Source: Kaistella jeonii (GTDB taxonomy: Bacteria; Bacteroidota; Bacteroidia; Flavobacteriales; Weeksellaceae). From it: a stretch of DNA of 64,000 nt. Where the stretch lies: NCBI RefSeq assembly GCF_000812865.1, contig NZ_JSYL01000010.1, forward strand, positions 1 to 64,000, written 5' to 3'. Under the pieces are notes generated by a model, which saw only the letters and a list, made by a program, of their open reading frames with translations, was not told the origin of the DNA and made no database searches. This document shows, piece by piece, positions 31,868-41,800 of this stretch. Position 1 is the stretch's first letter, and every line of letters begins with the position of its first letter. A program made the translations under genes and the position numbers.

Positions 31868-34525
31868 TTAAATCCGATTTGAATCTTTGATCCATCCGCC
31901 AATCTTTTGGTTAAAATCTTCTTTTTTCAAAAGCTCTTCAACATTCAGATGCATTCGATATCTCCAGTAATGCGGGAAAACTGCAGGATTATTAATCCGT
32001 TCTTCATCCATATTTGGATTGGTTAATTCTGAATCTGTCGCCAAAAATTCCTGGATAGGGAAAATTGCTAACATCGCGTCATTATAAAGATGTTGCTTCA
32101 TGATGATTTCTGCGAGTTGTGGCTCTAAATTCCAGGGTGCGGTTCCCGATTGTCCCAGTTGTTTATTGAAATATTCCTGCGTGAAATTACGATCCTCATG
32201 CCACCATTGTCGCAATGTTGAACTGTCGTGCGAACTTGCAGTCACCACATTCATATAGCCAGCGTTTTTCGGATTGTACCATGCAATATTTTCTGAAGGC
32301 ATTCTTTGAACTTTCAAAGCCGTAATTCCCAATCGATCCATGACTTGCGGAACAGAATCCGGAACCATTCCCAGATCTTCGCCACAAATTAACATGTCGG
32401 TTGCATTTAAAATGACAGGCAGTTTTTCCATGGCTTTTTGATACCAAAGTCCATCTTGCCGTTTGAAAAAATAATCCACATATAAATCAGAGATCGCTTT
32501 TTGCTCCCAATCCTGTAAATATTGAAATGATTTCGTTTTGTTGATATTGAATCTTGGATGATAAACTATTTCGCCATCTTTCGTTTCTTCTGGCAAGAAA
32601 AGGACATTTGCACAAAGAGAAATTAGCTGCTCTTCAACCGAACCTTGCGGATTTTCTTTGAAATGATCTGATAATTTTCTTTGGGTATCAAATTTTTCTT
32701 TAAAAGTATAAGTTCCATCAAAATGATTGTTCATGAACTGATTATGAATCGCATCTCTCTCATCGCCGAAAAAATCCCAAAGAATCTGATCATTGATAAA
32801 AGGTTTACAATAACGGTTTTCATTGAAAGGAATATTTCTGGCTTGAAACTCCTCCATTCTCACAGGAATTGCAGGATAAAAATAACCTAAGATTCCCTGA
32901 GTGACGCTCATCGGCATTCTCCAGATCCTAAAGAACCCAAGAATATGATCAATTCTCATCGCATCGAAATACTGCTCCAAAGCTTTGAAACGATTTTTCC
33001 ACCATCGATAACCATCTTCCTTCATCGCCTCCCAGTTATAAGTCGGGAATTCCCAGTTTTGACCAAGATCTGTAAATTGATCCGGCGGTGCTCCGGCTTG
33101 AAAATCCATTCCAAACAATTCCGGTTCCGTCCATGCTTCAACAGAATATCTATAAATACCGATTGGTAGATCTCCCTTTACAGAAATTCCTAGACCGTGT
33201 GTATAATCGATTGCGTCTTTCAATTGCAAATGAAGTTGATATTGAACCCATGCGTGAAGCATTGTGGTATCATAATCTTTGCTTTTAGCACTAAAAAATG
33301 GCGTAATTTTTCCGGTTATATATTTCTTATGCGTTTTCCATTCGTTAAAGTTGGGCGTTTTGTATTTATCGCGCTGTACGCAAAAAGCAGAATATGGCAG
33401 AAGCCACTCTTCATTATCTTTCATGAATTTTTTGAAATTCCGATCTTTCAAAATCTTCTCTTTATTCGTGTCAAAAATTGCTTTTACAAATTTCCATTTT
33501 CCAGAAATCATTTGCTCATAATCGATGAGACTTAAGGAATTCAATTCAGCTTTTTTAGCATTAAATTCTTCTACTAAATCTTTCGGTAAAGAAAATTCGA
33601 GTTTTTCAATCGACAGATATTGTGGATGAAGTGCGTAAACAGAGATCGCTGCATAAGGATAAGAATCGGTCCACGTGTAATTCGCAGTTGTATCGTTGAT
33701 CGGTAAGATCTGCAACATTGAAAGATTGGTTTGTTTCGCCCAATCTGCAAGAACTTTCAAATCTGGAAATTCACCCACGCCAAAACCATTTTCAGATCTC
33801 AGTGCAAAAACCGGAATTGCAACTCCGGCTGCGTGATACATTTCAAACGATTTGAATTTGAAAAAATGATCTGCTTTAATCTGAAGAATATTTTTCTCAG
33901 CATTTGGTAACGCCCAACGGTTATCGCCGTACTCAATATCGAAAACTTGTCCGGAATCTGTATTTAATAATCCGTATTTGTATTGAATAAGTTGGTCAGA
34001 AGGCAATTCAATAGAAGCTTCCCAAATACCAAAATCTGTTTGAGACATTACGACAGCTTTCAAATATTCCCAATTTCCTAAAGCTTCGCTATTTCCGACC
34101 AAAACGATTTTCCAGTTCGGATGATAAATCGGCGCTTCTAAACGAAATAAATGAGTATGCTTTTTGAGAACTGAAATTTTCTCTGCTGTAAAACCTCTTA
34201 ATTTATTTTTAAGTATTTTATTATTGAGATAATTTTCAGGAAAATTCTTTTTATTCCAAACATCAAAAATGATAAATTCTTTGTAGTTGTGGGAAAAACT
34301 TAGTTTATGAGGAGAAAATTCTTCATCGAGAATCGTTCCGCCATCATTTACCAATTGGTATTTGTAGGAAATAGATTTAGAAAAAAAATCTACTTCGGCA
34401 TCCCAGTTTCCATTTTCATTATAATTTAGGAAATGATATTTATCTTCACTTCCATCTTCCATGACCAAGAGTTGGAGCTTCTCGCCCATTTTCGTCCGAA
34501 AATTAATTCTAAAATACAGTTTCAT
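31868..34525 (-). CDS. malQ: 4-alpha-glucanotransferase (GH77) with N-terminal starch-binding domains
   Basis: An 885-residue amylomaltase that transfers alpha-1,4-glucan segments during glycogen or maltodextrin use. About 250 N-terminal residues form two CBM20-like domains (for example LVGNSEALGNWEYLKAV). The GH77 core follows: QILPINDT, MRIDHILGFFRIW with the nucleophile Asp at about 523, CGEDLGMVP with the acid/base Glu at about 715, and ASSHDSSTLRQWW. This two-CBM form is common in Bacteroidota. It is a single-gene unit, with no other glycogen gene nearby. Confidence 0.9.
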   Translation of the reverse strand: MKLYFRINFRTKMGEKLQLLVMEDGSEDKYHFLNYNENGNWDAEVDFFSKSISYKYQLVNDGGTILDEEFSPHKLSFSHNYKEFIIFDVWNKKNFPENYLNNKILKNKLRGFTAEKISVLKKHTHLFRLEAPIYHPNWKIVLVGNSEALGNWEYLKAVVMSQTDFGIWEASIELPSDQLIQYKYGLLNTDSGQVFDIEYGDNRWALPNAEKNILQIKADHFFKFKSFEMYHAAGVAIPVFALRSENGFGVGEFPDLKVLADWAKQTNLSMLQILPINDTTANYTWTDSYPYAAISVYALHPQYLSIEKLEFSLPKDLVEEFNAKKAELNSLSLIDYEQMISGKWKFVKAIFDTNKEKILKDRNFKKFMKDNEEWLLPYSAFCVQRDKYKTPNFNEWKTHKKYITGKITPFFSAKSKDYDTTMLHAWVQYQLHLQLKDAIDYTHGLGISVKGDLPIGIYRYSVEAWTEPELFGMDFQAGAPPDQFTDLGQNWEFPTYNWEAMKEDGYRWWKNRFKALEQYFDAMRIDHILGFFRIWRMPMSVTQGILGYFYPAIPVRMEEFQARNIPFNENRYCKPFINDQILWDFFGDERDAIHNQFMNNHFDGTYTFKEKFDTQRKLSDHFKENPQGSVEEQLISLCANVLFLPEETKDGEIVYHPRFNINKTKSFQYLQDWEQKAISDLYVDYFFKRQDGLWYQKAMEKLPVILNATDMLICGEDLGMVPDSVPQVMDRLGITALKVQRMPSENIAWYNPKNAGYMNVVTASSHDSSTLRQWWHEDRNFTQEYFNKQLGQSGTAPWNLEPQLAEIIMKQHLYNDAMLAIFPIQEFLATDSELTNPNMDEERINNPAVFPHYWRYRMHLNVEELLKKEDFNQKIGGWIKDSNRI

Positions 34526-34750
34526 AGTTTCTCAATTGAAACTGCAATTTAGGGAAAATATGATAATTTTTTCTGTTTTTAGTATAAAATTTAAATAGGT
34601 TTAATCGCTGATTTATAGCGTCTTGCAAAGTACAAAATGAAAGACGCTGAAAAAAATTTAAAAATGAAATATTAAAATTTAGAATTGAAATAAAAAAAAT
34701 ACCTCTGCGATGTTGCATAAGAATTATGGTAATTATAAAAATTAAATTAA

Positions 34751-35068
34751 TTACTTCTGACGATTTAATTTTATGGGATTTTGTCTTGCGTCAAAAACAT
34801 CTGTGATTTCTACTCTGTTTTTCGCATCATTAAACCAATAAATAATCTTGTAATTTTTAAAAACCAGATATCTAAATTCTTCTTTTCGGTTAATAAGCAA
34901 TTCTTCCCTTTGTCCGATTCCAATTTGAAAATTCAATGAATTCCCTTTATTTATAATTCCTTCAACTAAATCAGAAGCAACTTTGCGACTTGCCTTAAAC
35001 TCGTAATACTTAAATATTTTCTTTAATTCATTTTTAGTAAAATGCGTCCAATAAACGTGGATTACCAT
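34751..35068 (-). CDS. RelE/ParE-family toxin
   Basis: A 105-residue RelE/ParE-fold protein (HFTKNELKKIFKYYEFKASRKVASDLVEGI ... FRYLVFKNYKIIYWFNDAKNRVEITDVFDARQNP). The C-terminal strand pattern with R-x-x-P is typical of ParE-type toxins. It starts 7 bp inside the antitoxin gene, the usual coupling of a type II toxin-antitoxin pair. The target (gyrase or mRNA) cannot be told from sequence. Confidence 0.8.
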   Translation of the reverse strand: MVIHVYWTHFTKNELKKIFKYYEFKASRKVASDLVEGIINKGNSLNFQIGIGQREELLINRKEEFRYLVFKNYKIIYWFNDAKNRVEITDVFDARQNPIKLNRQK

Positions 35069-35286
35069 TGTTTAATTTCTGAAAGTAGATTTGAGGTTTC
35101 TGTGACCCTATTATTTTTTGAATCTTCCATTGATTTATCAATTCTCTCGTTAAATTCATCAATTGTAAATGGTTTGAAATCAATTTTTTTATTCTTCAAC
35201 ACGCTTTCTAACTGAGAAATTAATTCCTCACTCTGTACTTTCAAAAATTCTTGAATAAACTCTATTTTTCGCGTTTGAATATCCAT
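35062..35286 (-). CDS. Antitoxin partner of the RelE/ParE toxin
   Basis: A 74-residue helical protein (QTRKIEFIQEFLKVQSEELISQLESVLKNKK ... FTIDEFNERIDKSMEDSKNNRVTE). The pattern is an acidic two-part helix followed by FTIDEFNERI, as in antitoxins that pair with Bacteroidota RelE/ParE toxins. I recognise the type by size and position, not by a named fold. It overlaps the toxin gene by 7 bp. Confidence 0.75.
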   Translation of the reverse strand: MDIQTRKIEFIQEFLKVQSEELISQLESVLKNKKIDFKPFTIDEFNERIDKSMEDSKNNRVTETSNLLSEIKQW

Positions 35287-35343
35287 ATTATTACTATTTA
35301 TTTCAAAATTACAAATTAAATTTTAAAACTTTAAGTGAGTGAC

Positions 35344-35592
35344 TTAAAGATATTTTTTAGATAAAGCTAAAGTTATGTCTTTCTTATAATCAAAATCTTT
35401 CGACATTTCAAAAGCACCTTTCATAGATTGTAAGTTTGCGGATATTTCAACTTCTGAACTTATATCTTCATTGGTTAAAATCCGCAAATAATTTTTTATT
35501 AAATCAAAAAGACTTCGCTCTTTTTCAAAAGCAAATTTCTTGGCTTTTTTAATTACAGATTTATCTATTTTTAAAGTAAATTTAGTTTTCAT
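35344..35592 (-). CDS. DUF6364-family antitoxin-like protein
   Basis: An 82-residue protein starting MKTKFTLKIDKSVIKKAKKFA at ATG 35592 (a longer ATG start lacks support). A ribbon-helix-helix N-terminus of the DUF6364 type (K-F-T-L-K-I-D ... IKKAKKFAFEKERSLFDLIKNYL) usually acts as the antitoxin of a PIN-domain RNase. No PIN gene follows. The next genes are the RelE pair, 57 bp on. It is either an orphan or a spare antitoxin in a toxin-antitoxin island. Confidence 0.7.
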   Translation of the reverse strand: MKTKFTLKIDKSVIKKAKKFAFEKERSLFDLIKNYLRILTNEDISSEVEISANLQSMKGAFEMSKDFDYKKDITLALSKKYL

Positions 35593-35668
35593 CCTTTTTA
35601 ATTTGATGAGAAATATAGTCAATTATTTTCGAGAAAGTATTTTTTATTAGCAACACATCTCTGAAAAA

Positions 35669-36505
35669 TTATTTTTTAACTTCAAACAATTTGACCACGT
35701 TAGCATACATAAAACCAGTGACCTGATAGGGAAATTGCTCATATAAAGAATTTCCTTCATTGAATGTAAACCCATTTTGCAAGTCGTTTTGGGCTTCTAA
35801 AAGTAGGATTTCTGCTTTTGCAGTTTCATTAAGATTCATTAATGATAATGCTTTAAAATATTTGGCGTCAGAAAAATTTGGATATAATTTGAGAGATTTA
35901 TCAAGGTTTTCGATTGCTTTGAAATAATTACCAGTTTCAAATTCTATAACTCCTAAGTAAAACATTTCATAAGGATTTACAATATCATTTTTAAGTCCAA
36001 ATGCCACAGATTTTTCAATGAATGTCTTTGAAGTAGCAAAATCATTTAGTTGCAAATAACATAAACCTTTCCAAAAGTCATAAATATGATCCATTATAAC
36101 TCCATTTGATCCATTAATTTCTGCTAAATAATTAAACTCTGCTAAAGATTCTAAATAGCTTTTCTGGAAAATACATTTAATAAATGCGCGATATTCTCGG
36201 TAATGATTAGAGTCGTCTAAATCAACTGCTTTATTTAAATACGTCATACCAAGTTCATATTTCTTTTGCTTGAATAACGGCATCGCCTTTTGCTGCCAAA
36301 AAAAAGGATCTTCGGGAAGTATAGTAAGAATAGAATCTAAATAATATTGATGCTGCCTGGAAAAAATAGAAACTGTAGCATCTTTTCTCAAAAGGTTCAA
36401 TAACATCTTTTTCTGATTTCCATCCAAACCTCTGATCATTTTTTCATTTTGAGAATAAACGAGAAAAGGTAAAAAAAGAAGTAGAATTTTGAAGAAGATT
36501 CGCAT
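35669..36505 (-). CDS. Exported TPR-repeat protein
   Basis: A 278-residue protein with signal peptide MRIFFKILLLFLPFLVYSQ; the ATG at 36505 is chosen because the longer frame hides the signal. Helical repeats of TPR type are visible (FFWQQKAMPLFKQKKYELGMTYLNKAVDL, EMFYLGVIEFETGNYFKAIENLDKSLKLYPN). It has no catalytic motif and probably mediates protein contacts in the envelope. It lies 90 bp downstream of cysS. Confidence 0.75.
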   Translation of the reverse strand: MRIFFKILLLFLPFLVYSQNEKMIRGLDGNQKKMLLNLLRKDATVSIFSRQHQYYLDSILTILPEDPFFWQQKAMPLFKQKKYELGMTYLNKAVDLDDSNHYREYRAFIKCIFQKSYLESLAEFNYLAEINGSNGVIMDHIYDFWKGLCYLQLNDFATSKTFIEKSVAFGLKNDIVNPYEMFYLGVIEFETGNYFKAIENLDKSLKLYPNFSDAKYFKALSLMNLNETAKAEILLLEAQNDLQNGFTFNEGNSLYEQFPYQVTGFMYANVVKLFEVKK

Positions 36506-36595
36506 ATTGATTTTTCTAATTAATCTGAAAAAATTTTGAACGTGTATTTGAGAATTAATACTCAATGATAGATTATATAGATTTTAAAATAAAAC

Positions 36596-38083
36596 TTAAG
36601 AGATCGAATAACTCGTTCCTTCTCTTCCGTCTTTCAACTCGATTCCTTCTGCAAGCAAACGGTCGCGGATCTGGTCGGAAAGGTCGAAGTTTTTGGATTT
36701 ACGGGCCTGATTTCTTAAGTCAATTAAAACCTGCAAAGTTTGGTCTAGTTTCGCATTATTATTCTCTTCAATATTCTGTAAACCGAGAACATCAAATACA
36801 AAATCATTCATTAAAGTTTTCAATTCCGCTAAATCATTTTCAGAGATGGTTTCTTTTCCATCCTTTAATTTGAAGATGAAATTAACCGCTTCGAAAAGAT
36901 GTGCAATCAAAATTGGCGAATTAAAATCGTCGTTTAAAGCGGTATAACATTTTTCTTTCCAGGATTTTAAGTTAATTGTAGGCGATTGATGATTAACAGG
37001 TGAATTATCTACCTCTTTAAATTCAAAATTTTTCAATATTTTCATGGCTTCCATCAAACGCTGGAATCCTTTTTCACTCGCAACCATGGCTTCATTGGAG
37101 ATATCTAAAACACTTCTGTAATGCGCCTGCATAAAATTGAAACGCACAACTGAAGGATGAAAAGGTTTCTCAAAAAAATCATTACTACCGGAAACGAGTT
37201 CCATCGGTAGAATATAATTTCCGGTAGATTTGCTCATTCGCTGTCCATTCATGGTCAACATATTGGCATGCATCCAGTAGTTTACGGGTTCGGTTCCATT
37301 GCAAGCTTTTCCCTGTGCGACTTCACATTCGTGATGCGGGAATTTAAGATCCATTCCACCACCGTGAATATCGAATTTTTCACCTAGATATTTAGTTGAC
37401 ATTGCAGTACATTCTAAATGCCATCCGGGAAAACCTTCGCCCCAAGGAGAATTCCAACGCATAATATGAGCGGGAGATGCTGCTTTCCAAAGTGCAAAAT
37501 CTGGTGCATTCTTTTTTTCGTTTTGACCGTCTAAATTTCGGGTATTGGCAAAAAGTTCTTCGATATTTCTATGAGAAAGTTCGCCGTAATTTAAGCCTCG
37601 TTTATTGTATTCAAGAACATCAAAATAAACAGAGCCATTACTTTCATAAGCGAATCCTTTGTCGATTAATTTCTGAGTCAGTTCAATTTGTTCTAAAATA
37701 TGTCCGGTTGCGGTTGGTTCAATCGTTGGTGGAAGTAAATTAAATACTTCTAAAACTTTATGAAAATCGACGGTGTATTTCTGTACAATTTCCATTGGTT
37801 CTAATTTCTCCAAACGAGATTGTTTCACGAAACGGTCATTGTCAACGTCGCCGTCATCGGTTAAATGTCCTGCATCGGTAATATTTCTAACGTACCGAAC
37901 TTTATAACCCAAATGAACTAAAGAGCGGTAAATAAAATCGAAAGACATGAAAGTTCGCACATTTCCCAAATGCACATTACTATAAACGGTAGGTCCGCAA
38001 ACGTACATTCCAACGCTATTTTCGTGAATTGGCTTAAAGATCTCTTTTTCGCCGGAAAGGGAATTGTATATTTTTAAATTCAT
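36596..38083 (-). CDS. cysS: Cysteinyl-tRNA synthetase
   Basis: A 495-residue class I synthetase that charges tRNA-Cys. The HIGH motif is HLGN (38-41), the zinc ligands are Cys29 (VCGPTVY), Cys in WHLECTAM and HHECE, and the KMSKS motif is RMSKSTGN (about 284). The C-terminal DALR-like helices are complete. A short non-standard linker ([16 protein letters not shown]) lies before the anticodon-binding part. It follows folE by 19 bp. Confidence 0.95.
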   Translation of the reverse strand: MNLKIYNSLSGEKEIFKPIHENSVGMYVCGPTVYSNVHLGNVRTFMSFDFIYRSLVHLGYKVRYVRNITDAGHLTDDGDVDNDRFVKQSRLEKLEPMEIVQKYTVDFHKVLEVFNLLPPTIEPTATGHILEQIELTQKLIDKGFAYESNGSVYFDVLEYNKRGLNYGELSHRNIEELFANTRNLDGQNEKKNAPDFALWKAASPAHIMRWNSPWGEGFPGWHLECTAMSTKYLGEKFDIHGGGMDLKFPHHECEVAQGKACNGTEPVNYWMHANMLTMNGQRMSKSTGNYILPMELVSGSNDFFEKPFHPSVVRFNFMQAHYRSVLDISNEAMVASEKGFQRLMEAMKILKNFEFKEVDNSPVNHQSPTINLKSWKEKCYTALNDDFNSPILIAHLFEAVNFIFKLKDGKETISENDLAELKTLMNDFVFDVLGLQNIEENNNAKLDQTLQVLIDLRNQARKSKNFDLSDQIRDRLLAEGIELKDGREGTSYSIS

Positions 38084-38102
38084 TTTTGTTGAAAGTTTGA
38101 TA

Positions 38103-38768
38103 TTAATCCAAATTAGAGCGGCTTCCTACATAATGAAGAAATTCCTGTCTCGTGATCGGATTGGTTCTGAAAAGCCCACTAAGCTCCGCAGTCGTTGTTG
38201 AACTTGCGGTATCTTTTATACCGCGACAATTGACGCATAAATGTTTCGCTTCAATGATACACGCTACATCTTTGGTTCCGAGCGCTACTTTTAAAGCCTC
38301 GACGATCTGCATGGTCAATCGTTCCTGAACTTGAGGACGTTTGGCATAATAATCTACGATTCTGTTGATCTTTGAGAGTCCGATAACTTCACCATTAGAA
38401 ATATAAGCAACATGCGCTCTACCAATAATTGGAAGAAAATGGTGTTCACAAAATGAATAAACCGTAATGTCTTTTTCCACCAACATCTGGCGGTATTTGT
38501 ATTTATTTGAAAAGGTCGAAATGCGTGGATTATTTTCGGGAAGAAGTCCGCCAAAAATTTCATTCACATACATTTTTGCAACACGTCTTGGCGAATCTTT
38601 TAGAGAATCATCGGTCATATCCATTCCTAAAGTCTCCATGATCTCGTGGAAATGTTTTTGGATAATCTCGATTTTTTCTTCTGGAGATTTTTCAAAAGCA
38701 TCATCTCTTAAAGGAGTATATCCTTTACCAGTGAATAGATCGTCGTCGTTGTCGAAATTTTTACTCAT
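38103..38768 (-). CDS. folE: GTP cyclohydrolase I
   Basis: A 221-residue enzyme that makes dihydroneopterin triphosphate, the first step of folate biosynthesis. The zinc ligands are in SFCEHHFLP (Cys, His) and HLCVNCRG (Cys). The substrate loop [22 protein letters not shown] is intact, and the N-terminal 35 residues are charged and variable. It is the first gene of the folE-cysS unit. A -7 element TAATTTTG lies at 38795-38788, 20 nt before the ATG. Confidence 0.95.
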   Translation of the reverse strand: MSKNFDNDDDLFTGKGYTPLRDDAFEKSPEEKIEIIQKHFHEIMETLGMDMTDDSLKDSPRRVAKMYVNEIFGGLLPENNPRISTFSNKYKYRQMLVEKDITVYSFCEHHFLPIIGRAHVAYISNGEVIGLSKINRIVDYYAKRPQVQERLTMQIVEALKVALGTKDVACIIEAKHLCVNCRGIKDTASSTTTAELSGLFRTNPITRQEFLHYVGSRSNLD

Positions 38769-38819
38769 AAGTTTATATAATGATTAGCAAAATTAAGGAT
38801 TTAATTTCTATTCTCACAC

Positions 38820-38851
38820 CAAAAATCCCTCACCGATGGGGAGGGACTTTT
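38820..38851 (-). terminator. Terminator after sprA
   Basis: GTCCCTCCCC and GTGAGGGAT pair around ATCG and are followed on the minus strand by TTTTTGG. It lies 24 bp after the sprA stop, just before folE. Confidence 0.75.
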
Positions 38852-38874
38852 AGAAAAATAAATATTTTTAATTT

Positions 38875-41800
38875 TTAGAAACCACCACTTCCAGAAAAAG
38901 TAAATGTTGCCGTTAAACCTGCTCTTATTGTAGAAAGAGGGAATGCTGTGGAAATTTTGTATTTGGTTAACAACTGATCATAAAAGAATCTAAGATTAAA
39001 GTTCTGAGACATATTGTAGTCTGCAGAGAATTTAAAGCTCATCATTCTTTGACCACCTGTAATTTGTGAATCATTTTGTAAAATATTGGTAATTCGGGTC
39101 TGGCTGTCTCTGAGGGAGAAATCACCACGAACATTTAAATCACTTTTAATAGTTCTTGCTTTACCTTTAAAATTGATTTTCATTTTCAGATCTTTTAGAA
39201 TATATCCAAAACCTACGATGTATTCATTACCGGCATCTTCAGTCAAAGTTTGATTGACCAAACCAAGCATGAACAATCTGTCGCGATTGTACTGCGCGCG
39301 GAACTGCATGTTATTTCTCATCGTAACATCGGCACCGATCAATGGCGCAAAAGCTTCAACATAACCAACTTGAGAGAATGTATATGGATTGAATCCATTC
39401 CCAAAACTGTCGCCAAGAGGTGCGTTTGCATTATTTTGTCTGTTATAATAATCTACGCTTGACTGAATTCCTGTTGCAGTATAAGTTGAAGTATAACCAT
39501 GAAGAATATCAAATTTTGAAAACTGACTGTTAATCAACGGAATATTTTTCAAGCCAGAATACGTAACTCTCCAGTTTGGAAGCGGGAATCCAGATTTTTT
39601 CGGATCTGAAAGCCTGCCATTTACAGATCTGCCCTCAACAGCCGCTTGAAATGCAGGAATCAAAACATAAGCATCTGCTAATCCACGACCCGCTTTGAAG
39701 TTACTTTCAATGTAAGAACCACCCGACTGAATGAAGATCTGTTTTGCATTTTCATACATCGCATCGTAAATACTTTTTCCGTCTTTAAAGGCGGTATTAA
39801 AAGTCCATGTTGTTTTGGAATAGCTGATCATATCGGTACCAAAAGAGTTCTGGAAACCATTTGCCGGATTAGAATCTGCATCTACATTATAACCACCCTG
39901 AATGAAATTGCTGTTATAATTTTTCAGGAAATTGAAGTCGATCCGGAAATCATTAATTGGTGCAACCTGCACATTCGCTAAGAAATTTTGATTTTTCATT
40001 TGCGAGTAAGGATCATTCATATAATTAGATGAAGAAAGCCATCCATTTTCAATAATCGTTCTTCTGACATCTGCTTGTGAACCTAGAAGGAAGCCAAAAG
40101 TAGGACCACCTAAAGTTTGTCCGTAACCATACCAATTTGGTGCAGAAAGTAAGCCGGGAAGCACTGTTCCGTTATTTTCATTATAAGAAACATCAATTTG
40201 TTTGATGGAAGTTAATGCATACGCAATCCCCTGGAAAGGATTCAATTTATTTTTGAATTTATAATTTTTGAAACTTTTCTTTTTGCCTTTCTTTTGCCAG
40301 GCTAAATTATAAACATTGTTGAGGGAATCAATTTCCTGTTTGCGTTTCTGCATCGTAGTATTGATCTTCTGGAAATATTTAAACTTACTGAAGAATTTCG
40401 GTACATCGAAAGCAGCAGTTGCTACAATATTATTGGTGTTTTGACCAATGCTTCCGAGACTTTCAGCTTGCTTGGTATCAGGATTTACAAAAGTCGTCAA
40501 CACGGTACTTCTCGCGTTCCAGTTATAGGTGAATCCGTAACCGAGTTCAGCATTGATAAAGTCGAGATACGGTAAATATTCGAACGGGAATTTATAATTC
40601 AACTGTATTTTGTGATTATACAATACCGGTCTTCCTGCACGTAACGGATTAGCGAAAATTGAATTGGTGTTCATATCATAAACATTCAAATTATCGTTCA
40701 GCGTTCGCATTGCAGAATTAATTTCGAGTTTTAAAGATTTCGTAAAATTAAATCCTATCCCATATTGCCACCCGAAATAGAAGTTTCTGTTTCTTATCAC
40801 ATCAAAATCCTGACCCGGAGTTCTACTCAGAATAGCTTCGATATTTCTAAATTCGAGCTCATTATAATTACGGTCGATCTCTGCACGGAAAGACAATCTT
40901 GTCGGAATCGGATTTATGTTTACTTCTTTCAACCATCTTAAGTATTTATACGATTTGGCGGTATCGCTTACTATTTTATTAAAAGGTCTTAAAACATAAG
41001 GTTTGAAGGAATAATTATAATCAATATACCCTCTCAAATACTGACGGTAATTTTTCTTAGTATAAACATCTCTAAAGAAGTCGTCGTTATAAATCGAAGT
41101 TACCGAAAGATTTTCTACATCATAGAATTTCGGTTTTTTATTCGGGTTCATTCTGTCTTTACGCATGTTCACAACACCTATACTTCGCTGCTGCGTGTAA
41201 GTTCGTGCAACTTTTTTCAGTTCCTCTTTATTCGGAGCCTGATCAAAAGTGACATCATTATCTAACGGATTATATTTCGGATCTTCAATAGTTTGTGTGT
41301 AAGAATAATTCACCGGAATTTTCATTCCAACTTTTTCAGGTAAAAATTTATCCACGTTCACTGTAGTATTAATACTGAAGGCAGAACGTGCAGATTGCGC
41401 TCTTTCCGCAGGTTTTTCGGTGATCCCACCAAAACCAATACTCGAAACTGAAGCATTTGCATTCACCAAAGCGAAATCTCCTAAATTAAAATTCACGCTT
41501 GCATTTCCGGCATAACCGCCTTTGTTTTCAATTTCAGAAAGACGGATTTCATTTACCCACAGAACCAAATCTTTTGTGTTGGTCAAGGATTTATTTCGAA
41601 CACCCAACATAATTGTTGTTACGTTTCCTAAACTTGGGCGACCTTTAATAAATATTTTTTTGTACGGATCGATCGCACCATAATCAAGATCTTCAGAACG
41701 GTCATCAATTCTGTTATTTGGATTTGAATCTCGTCTTAATTTCGCATCTACAAAATTTTGAATTTCCAGGTTCATTGTATTTTCCGCAGGCCAAATTTCT

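Noticed and set aside
34526-34543. AGTTTC/GAAACT inverted repeat before malQ as operator
   Set aside because: Only 6-bp arms with an imperfect centre, and no consensus -7 to relate it to.
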